NCBI GenBank assembly: GCA_958430865.1
Contig: CAUDNR010000249.1
Span: 20,183 to 35,148 of the forward strand
Length of the DNA stretch: 14,966 bases
From: Entrophospora sp. SA101
Lineage: Eukaryota; Glomeromycota; Glomeromycetes; Entrophosporales; Entrophosporaceae
Direction: 5' to 3'
Shown piece by piece: positions 8,565 to 14,966 of this stretch; within the stretch, counting starts at the first letter, position 1; each line of letters opens with the position of its first letter. A program made the translations under genes and the position numbers. Under the pieces are notes generated by a model, which was given only the letters and a program-made list of their open reading frames with translations, was not told the origin of the DNA and did no database searches.

Positions 8565-11158
8565 TTAATTTTCCTTTTCATCATCAACGCTATGATTACT
8601 ATTATTATTACTGCTATTACTACTACTACTACTATTACTAATACTATTAATACTACTAATACTACTAATACTAACACTACTGCTACTACTGTTATTACGG
8701 TTATTATTATCATCAATATTATCACTATTATTTTCAGGATAAAGTGAAAATTTATCCAAATCAACAAAATCAATCGCATCCCCATCACCACTCTTTATCG
8801 AAAAAGGAGTGGAAATTTCCAATAATTTATCAATAGCCTCATTCATATTACACTCTTTACCATAAAAAATATCTCCACACAAATCTGATTCTATGTCAGG
8901 GAACATGGATTTAAGTGATTCTAATGATTTTTGAATATCTTGATCAGTGACTCGTGCAACTTCTTCTTGTACATGAGCATAATCACGTGAATTATGAGAT
9001 GACAGGGATTCTAATGATATTGATCTTTCCATTTTTTGTGGTCCCGTTGTCATCATCTCGTTGTTAATATTAATGCCATTGTTGTTATTATTGTTGTTGT
9101 TTGATAATAAATTACTTGATTTATAAGACAACAGTTCGCTGATTGTCAATCGTCGAGGAAGATTAGAAGGATTAGCGGTGAGATTAGCAGTGGCATTGGC
9201 GGTGTTGATGGGTGCATTATTACGTGGTACCGATGAAGAAGTTGACGATAACGAATCTACTGTATCCGGTGAAGAAACAGTATCATTATTATTGTCATAA
9301 TTATGATTAAAATCAAGTTGATATAACACATGTTCTTGAAGATCTTGATTAAAATCCGATAATATTTTTCCTACAACATTTAAAGGTCTTTGAATTGATT
9401 TTTGAGCAATGATAGTGCCTTTTTCAAATATTGCTTTTGCTTTTGCGTGATTTATACCTTTATTATGATTATTCTGAACAATTGATCTGGATGATGGATG
9501 TATGGTATTCTCGTAATTAATTTCTCTAGTGTTTTCTAGAGGTTTTGGTCGTTCTCTGTCAAGCTCCTTCACTGTCATCTCAATATTTCTAAAATAATAA
9601 AAAGGGAAAAGTGTGAGAATGAACGAGGGAATATAATAAACAATCAACATTAACTAATTAATTGATAAAATTTCAAAAATTATTACTTGTCAAATTCTTC
9701 TTTTGTTATGGTCAATAAAGGGGCGTCCATATTTTCAATAAAAGAAATTGCACTCATCTAACATAAAATGTTAGGAATATGTAATTAACATATAATTAAT
9801 ATCACATTATTATTTGTAGCTCTTTATTTGCCAATGGATAAATAAAGACTTACTAAACTAGATAAATAATAACCAGCTTCGGATTGTAATTTTTCTGGAC
9901 TCCTGAATCTATGAATATATCTAACCATAACAAATTAGTGACATTAGTAGGAAAGTTTTTGACTATCCAAATATTCAAGCATTAAGATATATTTTTGAAT
10001 ATATGCGTTGACTTACTGAACATTAGACATTAAATGTTCGGGATTTGCTTTTAAAATAACAAAAATTAGTACCGGTAAAAATTTATCGGCTCCTTCTTCG
10101 CCATTAACATATTTTATTAAGCCTATTAATTAAATAATGTTGTATTAATTAATTCGTTAATAAATTATTTCTCTATAAAAAACCAATCTTTTTATAAAAG
10201 ATAACTTAGAAAAATAAAAGGTCGCTGCTCACCATATATGCCTTTACAACAATTAAGTATACAAATAAGCTTATCCCTTGGAGCTTTATAATTATTTATC
10301 TTTAATAGTTCTAAAAAAAATCAATTGATAAATTTATTCGATTAATTAATAAAATTTCTTACAAGTTTGTTTGTTTGTACGTTACGTACCTTTTTTAGCA
10401 AAATTCAAAAAAGATTCATTGCGTGAAGTAATCGGAATATCTAAATGTTGTTCTCTAACCCATCTAAATATTTCTATTTTTTGATGCAAAATGTTATCAG
10501 ATTCTATATCATCAGTTACAGGTGGCTCTTTAATTGCAGGTGTAAAAGTTCTAAAAAAAAATTCGTTCATTCATTCATTCGTTTTATATTTTCAACCTTT
10601 AATAAAAACAAATAAGACCTACAATTTATATAGTAAGCTCATCACCAATTTCTCCATTCCTTCCCTTGCATTTTCAAATTCTTGTTCTGTTGCATTCTTC
10701 CATAACTCACATTCACGCATTTTTCCTGCTATAAACTAACCAAAATAAATAAAATGTGTAAGTATATACCAATAAATTTGCAATGAATTGATATAAGAAA
10801 TGAGTATTCTTAACGTACGTCTAGAAATTCATGCACGAATTTGATTTGATCACTAACTGCTCTAGGATACCTTTCAAATTCTAATTCAAAACTAAACGAT
10901 AAAAAAAAGGCAATGATTATTTCAATAAATTATTTGATATTTTTTAATATTATTGATTAAAAAAAAGAAATTAAATAATTACTTTCTAACGTATCTTACA
11001 ATTTTTATTGCATTTTTATGATTCATTTGTTCAAGAAATTTTTGATAATTAAATGGTATTTCTTTTTGATACGAGTTTGATCTATTAACGCTATTATTAC
11101 TGTTATTTACATTTTTATTTGTAATTACAGTTGAGGTGGTTTCTTTTCCTTCTGACAT
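8565..11158 (-). CDS. VPS9: Vps9-type Rab5/Vps21 guanine nucleotide exchange factor with CUE domain, nine exons
   Basis: By family, this protein activates endosomal Rab5/Vps21 GTPases by GDP release and binds ubiquitin through its CUE domain, in endosome-to-vacuole traffic. Exons on the minus strand: 11158-10983, 10891-10819, 10735-10623, 10550-10390, 10310-10233, 10122-10017, 9920-9854, 9757-9687, 9588-8565. All eight introns are GT-AG, 72-110 nt, and phases join to one 622-residue frame. The start ATG gives MSEGKETTS. Residues 37-121 form the helical bundle (IVRYVRNFE, FLDFIAGKM). The VPS9 domain is about 122-275, with APRDKLICILNCCK, ADKFLPVLIFVILKANPEHL and SEAGYYLSSL; D213 probably matches the catalytic Asp. 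The CUE domain is about 497-541, with MFP at 510-512 and LL at 537-538. Yeast Vps9 (about 451 residues) is shorter. Extra length lies in an Asn/Ser-rich linker and an Asn/Ser tail. Confidence 0.95.
8584..8720 (-). repeat. Coding trinucleotide repeat giving the Asn/Ser tail of the VPS9 protein
   Basis: Imperfect ACT/ATT-type repeats (plus strand) are read on the minus strand as Ser, Asn and Ile codons in the last 45-50 residues. They continue the compositional bias of the adjacent non-coding microsatellites, suggesting that repeat expansion lengthened the C-terminus. The frame remains intact and ends with VDDEKEN and the stop. Confidence 0.8.
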
Positions 11159-11324
11159 GATTATAATTTGATAATTTAATTAAAAAGTAAGGTCAGTTGT
11201 GGTTTTTCAAAGAAAAAAATCTTCTCTGTTCATATAAGTATTACAAGTCAATTGTACATCACCATATCTGGGATAGTTTCAAAGTTGTGCTAAAGCCACA
11301 ACAAGCCCCATAAAAAAAAGTATT

Positions 11325-11362
11325 TTAGTATCACATGTTTTATTACACAAAAATGATACTAA
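11325..11362. repeat. 9-bp inverted repeat downstream of the Fanzor relic
   Basis: TTAGTATCA at 11325-11333 pairs with TGATACTAA at 11354-11362 around a 20-nt loop. On the minus strand it begins about 30 nt after the relic's stop codon, where TnpB/Fanzor loci often encode their guide RNA or element end. That role is inference only. It also lies in the 234-bp interval upstream of the VPS9-type start codon. Confidence 0.4.
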
Positions 11363-11392
11363 CCTCTTATATTAATTGAATTTATACTAATA

Positions 11393-12660
11393 TCAAGTAC
11401 TCGCTTGTTGTTTTTCTGTAATATACTTTAAAAGTATATTACGACCATTAATGGTGTATTTGCAAGATGTACAATTAAAGATCTTTGAATCGCCCAGATT
11501 TGACTTGATGACTGCACGTTTTGCTAGTGTATTTCCTCAGTGCAGACGACGACCTTGAACCAAGGAACTCGTGGGATTTGTGTAGCAAATGTTAGCGAAA
11601 CAATAATATGAATAGATCAACATTTGTCTTGTATTTTTAGAGGGATTTTTCTGGGGCTGCATTTTTTAACCATGTCTTGCGTTTTAAACTCAGGGAGCAC
11701 AACTGCGTGATGGTTTTCTCACAGCCATCTTGCTAATCTTCGATGACATTCACCCACAAGATTACGATTTTTCTTGTGGACCTGGAGCATTCACCGACGG
11801 AGCTTATACCATATACGTTACATTTATTTGCTTTGCCATCAATAGAATTACTTTCACTTTGGATTCTATCATAAATGCAAGCACAAGAGATGTATTCTAC
11901 TAATATCCTCTTTTCCCCATTATATAATCTCACCACTTGGATTATATCCAATTATGAAGGTTCTCACTCCTGGACCAAGAGAAATGATGCCGGCGCCTTA
12001 TTTTCTTCAAACACCGAAAATTTAAGACTTTAGTTATCAACCTTAATTTCAAGTAGTTTGGAGGATACACAGTAGAATTCACCAAGACGATTCATGGTAA
12101 AACGAAAGTCATGATTTATTTCAGACATTTTTTCACTCGTTTTAATATCTTTGAAGAATAAATAATGACCACGATTTCTTTCCCAGTCTCTTGATAGAAT
12201 AGTGATTGATTGCAATTGATCCTTTTTACTTCAATCTAAAGTTTTTCCTTTTTAAATCCATCCCTAATGTCATAAGACTTGTTGGTGTCTTTAAATTTTT
12301 CAGATTTATTAATGATATAATTTTCACGTAAATACTTTTTGTTTTTATTTTTTATATCATGATTAATTGCAGCTAGGCATTGGTTGCACGTCCAACGCGC
12401 AGTATGAATATTTTAATCCCCGGCTTTAAAAGAAGAAGGAAAAGATGATTATTATGAAGATGAAGTTTGACTCTCATTTATAGAAGAAATTACATCTTTA
12501 AAATTCTTCTATTTTCCGTCTGGTAAAAGGAAAGGATTATTTAAATCTTTAGGTGTTGGTGGTTTAGCCGAGTCAACTGTGGCCCATGAACCAAGAGCTA
12601 GTCTGTGAATTTTTGAATGAATTCATCCCAGAATGGCTTATGTCTTTTTGAGGATTGCAT
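11393..12660 (-). pseudogene. Decayed Fanzor/TnpB-type (OrfB, RuvC) nuclease gene
   Basis: Minus-strand sequence from ATG 12658-12660 to TGA 11393-11395 (about 420 codons) reads as a Fanzor-like protein across shifting frames. Order: KRHKPFWDEFIQKF; SWATVDSAKPPTPKD; IHTARWTCNQCLAAINHD (TARWT-NQC block, about 12410-12360); KSYDIRDGFKKEK; SRDWERNRGHYLFFKDIK and FTMNRLGEFYC (12215-12065); RuvC-I region ISLGPGVRTFIIGYNPSG (about 11985-11935); NLVGECHRRLARWL; RuvC-II VVLPEFKTQDMV with its Glu at 11689-11691; KVVVCTEE then YTSKTC; and a Zn-ribbon/RuvC-III end, NCTSCKYTINGRNILLKYI. Intact Fanzors are RNA-guided eukaryotic DNA nucleases of transposon origin. Here there are at least nine stops, at least four frameshifts, Gly (codon 11974-11976) for the first catalytic Asp, and no DRD in the last block, so it is dead. 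Confidence 0.85.
11418..11442. repeat. 25-nt near-perfect palindrome in the 3' end of the Fanzor relic
   Basis: GTAATATACTTT (11418-11429) and AAAGTATATTAC (11431-11442) are perfect 12-bp complementary arms around one base. It overlaps the codons for the NILLKYIT segment. The AT-rich sequence makes some palindromes likely, but 12 bp with no mismatch is notable. It could be part of a structured RNA from the element's 3' end. Confidence 0.55.
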
Positions 12661-13264
12661 AGAACTTTTAAAAAATATATAAATTAGCATTAAAAAAATA
12701 TTTTAAAAAAATACTTTTTTGGTTGTGAATTATTTAATTCGAAATTTTAATTTAATTTATATAAAATATTTAAATATTATTATGTGATGATTATTTTTTC
12801 TTGCTTTTCTTATTAATTAGATTTCAGGAATCTCTTTCGCGAAAAGGAATAATTCTTAAAATATATCGACTTTATATCAGTATAATGATGCATTTGTCTT
12901 TTCACGATGACAAAAAAAAGAGATATGTATTGGTTTTTCCTCATTCCTATTGTAAATAATTATTAAATTCATGTTGGTACCAATACAGCAAGAATAATAT
13001 GGCAGAGAAAGTTAAGCACAAGTTAAAAGCAATTCTTTATTATGAATATTTTTATTGGCAACTTTCATTATCATACAAATATTTACACATTAATGACAAT
13101 AATTAAAAAATATGCAATACCGCTCACTATTTATTATTAATCATGATATTTCCAATTACAAAAAGAAAAAAAAAAGGAATTGAAGTAATTAAAAAGAAAA
13201 AAAGTGGTTATTATTAAATTTCAATAATCATTGCATTAATGTTGGAAAACTCTAAAATACATTG
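12661..13264. other. AT-rich spacer, no gene recognised
   Basis: Very AT-rich DNA upstream of the Fanzor relic, with poly-A and poly-T runs. A small self-complementary TTTCGCGAAA lies near 12835. I see no terminal inverted repeats matching the relic's other side and no open frame of interest. Confidence 0.5.
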
Positions 13265-13640
13265 GAATCACTATTGCCTTCATGAGATCTAAGATAAACT
13301 CATCTCTTTCTTTATCTAACCTGACTCCTCAACAGATTCTTCTTAGTTGCCATTTCCCTGTAATATACAAAAATTACCAATGCAATTTTATAATAATGAT
13401 GACGGAACCATCCTTCCTCCTCCATCTCAATGGGCTCAAATTCAATTACAGAGCTAGTTGATGTTTCTGAATCGTCATTTTTTTATCCATATTCAAGAAT
13501 GGCCAGCCACCATTTGTATAAAAACCACCTGGTTCTTTATTAACATCTCTCGTTATTTGTGCCCAATTTAAAATTGACATTCCTTCATGATTATATAATT
13601 TATATACCAATCATTTACACCTTCTATAAACTTGTCCCCT
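13265..13640 (-). pseudogene. Broken C-terminal fragment of FACT histone-chaperone subunit Spt16
   Basis: On the minus strand, DKFIEGVNDWYINYI leads, after a shift, into HEGMSILNWAQITRDVN (LNW at 13571-13563), then GGFYTNGGWPFLNMDKK. A further shift gives DSETSTSSVIEFEPIEMEEE, and after an intron-like interval ending TATTACAG come EESVEESG and DKERDE. This is the order at the Spt16 C-terminus: a LNW-x-x-I...P-x-x-F-x-x-GGW-x-FL motif followed by a Ser/Glu-rich acidic tail. Spt16 with Pob3 reorganises nucleosomes during transcription and replication. The fragment lacks nearly all of the protein, has frameshifts and stops, and cannot work. The apparent intron suggests a duplicated genomic segment and not a processed copy. 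Confidence 0.7.
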
Positions 13641-13663
13641 GTAATAAAATATCAAATGTTGTA

Positions 13664-13993
13664 ATGTTGCAACATACCCGCAACTTTACATATTACATAA
13701 AACTATACATAGTGTTGCAACATAACCACGATACAGTTAAAAATATTATTATTATAAAACAATTGATATGGTCGCACATCTTTAAAAAATGACAAACATA
13801 GCTTACAAGTAGCTTGGTAATATCCATTACAAGATTGTTATCATGTGTAAAATATTCCTAGTTATCAGTAGCAAAATTCATCTTTAATTATTATATGAAA
13901 AATATGAAAAATAAATAGCTTTAAAATGCATAAAACTAGTAAAGGATTGTGGTTAGTTGCAACATTGTAAAATTCTGGCCTTCAAGTTGCAAC
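13664..13993. repeat. Four copies of GTTGCAACAT
   Basis: The motif starts at 13666, 13714, 13956 and 13986. Its core GTTGCAAC is self-complementary, and the first copy extends to a 12-bp palindrome ATGTTGCAACAT (13664-13675). The copies fall in two pairs, with starts 48 and 30 nt apart, separated by about 235 nt of AT-rich DNA. This could mark the two ends of a small mobile element or a binding-site array. Confidence 0.6.
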
Positions 13994-14610
13994 ATCGTAG
14001 TATCGTAATTCTACATTACGAGTGCCAACTTTAGCCTTCTAATCAACTCGTTGGAAATTGGTTTAAAATTAATACTATATCAAAAAATGAATTGCTAAAT
14101 TAAATAGAAAATTGATGTGGTGCATTTATTTAATAAATAAGCGATAAAGGTCTTAGCTTCAAAACCACAATTTGTTTTTTGAGCTAATTGGTTTTACTAT
14201 TACTATGATACTTATCCCAGAATTTTACTATATATATATATCCTTTCCTTTACTGATGGATCACGAATTAAGAATCAAATAAAATAAATCCTATTAAAAT
14301 TATTCATGTTCATTTTATTTTTATCTTTTTTTTAGAATGATATTTAAATAATTTTTCTTTCCACATTTCATTATAACCATTTATTTTCCAATACTTGGAT
14401 AAGCCATTCAAAAGACCAAAAATAAGGCTGATAAATAAAACAAACTCAAAAATATTGCTTAATGCAAAAAATTTTCCAGAGATACCATACTCTAAATAAT
14501 AATTTAAATTACTGTTATTGAGAAATATAGCACTATTTATCGATTTGCACTTCATACTTAAGGGTCGTTTAACTTTATTTATTCACACCATTGCTCTGTT
14601 CTTTGATTAG
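13994..14610. other. AT-rich spacer with an unsupported hydrophobic open frame
   Basis: An 81-codon ATG frame at 14310-14555 (-) encodes a peptide with one likely membrane segment (FEFVLFISLIFGLLNGL) and a Lys-rich end. No family is recognised, and AT-rich DNA often yields such hydrophobic frames. Nothing else is seen here. Confidence 0.3.
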
Positions 14611-14681
14611 AAGCGCTGGAAGATATAAAGTCTGACAATCAAACATTAGACAACCCTGATTATACTTGGAATGACTGGTAA
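14611..14681 (+). other. Candidate terminal exon or coding relic
   Basis: After a pyrimidine-containing stretch ending TTTGATTAG (possible splice acceptor, AG at 14609-14610), an open frame encodes ALEDIKSDNQTLDN and PDYTWNDW and ends at TAA 14679-14681. The composition is strongly protein-like compared with flanking DNA. No upstream exon could be identified and the family is not recognised. Confidence 0.25.
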
Positions 14682-14849
14682 TGTGAAAATTCTCAATTTT
14701 TAATGATTGCTTAGAGAAGTAACCTATCTCCAATCAAAACATATCTACTTACATTTCCTTTACATCATGGTGGATTGGTTCCCACACCATTTATTTTTTA
14801 ATTAGAAAGTTGACATGAAGTTTTAGAACTTTTATATAGTTGGCTCGGT

Positions 14850-14953
14850 CTAAAGACCTCCTAAGATTTGCATAAATTTTAAAAGTATTGAAGTCACTTT
14901 CTGTCCTATCTTTTAAAAAAATAACGTTATTAGTTGATAGAATAGGTCTTTAG
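14850..14953. repeat. 10-bp inverted repeat at the right edge
   Basis: CTAAAGACCT at 14850-14859 and AGGTCTTTAG at 14944-14953 are perfect complements spaced 84 nt apart. They may bound a small non-autonomous element, or be one end of something continuing beyond the window. Confidence 0.4.
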
Positions 14954-14966
14954 TTTTAATGTAATA

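Noticed and set aside
8495..8791. Alternative frames over the 3' end of the VPS9-type gene, both strands
   Set aside because: They are shadows of the trinucleotide repeats encoding the Asn/Ser tail.
9589..9650. An upstream ATG at 9650 as start of a separate 361-residue gene
   Set aside because: The splice acceptor at 9589-9590 joins this exon in phase to a full VPS9 domain; the extra N-terminal residues are intron sequence.
10491..10739. 82-codon plus-strand frame across VPS9 exons 3 and 4
   Set aside because: It is antisense to two well-supported exons and their intron.
1..14966. tRNA or rRNA genes
   Set aside because: I found no cloverleaf-like stretch with a TTCRA-type arm and no rRNA-like conserved segments by eye; a covariance search could still find one.

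Overview
The window looks like nuclear DNA of a fungus with a very AT-rich, repeat-laden genome, most likely a Glomeromycotina (Rhizophagus-like) arbuscular mycorrhizal fungus. The grounds are long AT-rich intergenic stretches with (AT)n, (AAT)n and (AAAT)n tracts, eight short GT-AG introns (72-110 nt) in one gene, Asn/Ser-rich low-complexity coding sequence, and a decayed copy of a protein family that I recall as highly repeated in Rhizophagus. The taxon is inference.

Layout. 1-2264 (+): an open retrotransposon Gag-type polyprotein, cut at the window's 5' edge, with two Cys4 modules, a long Pro/Gln then Gly-rich tract, a capsid-like domain and three CCHC zinc knuckles. No protease, reverse transcriptase or integrase follows. 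2265-8564: mostly AT-rich DNA holding fragments of mobile elements and broken genes: a probable Tc1/mariner-type miniature element (2827-3032), an unidentified coding remnant (3046-3221, -), a frame-broken member of the Rhizophagus family (4358-4920, -), the C-terminal end of a TnpB/Fanzor-like protein (4985-5188, +), a TGAC-rich fold-back repeat (5655-5820), a small Cys-rich open frame (5799-5981, +) and several microsatellites. 8565-11158 (-): the one clearly intact cellular gene, a nine-exon Vps9-type Rab5 guanine nucleotide exchange factor of 622 residues with helical bundle, VPS9 domain and CUE domain. 11393-12660 (-): a decayed Fanzor/TnpB-type nuclease gene, recognisable from N-terminal region to Zn ribbon but with stops, frameshifts, the first RuvC aspartate changed to Gly and the last deleted. 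13265-13640 (-): a broken C-terminal piece of the FACT subunit Spt16. 13664-13993 carries four copies of a GTTGCAACAT motif, and the right edge carries a 10-bp inverted repeat.

How it fits together. No operon or pathway links these features. VPS9 is a housekeeping endosomal-trafficking gene in a landscape of transposon debris, with a dead Fanzor relic 234 bp upstream of its start codon in the same orientation. Most remnants have no long uninterrupted frame and were found by reading adjacent frames together; their identities rest on motif recognition only.
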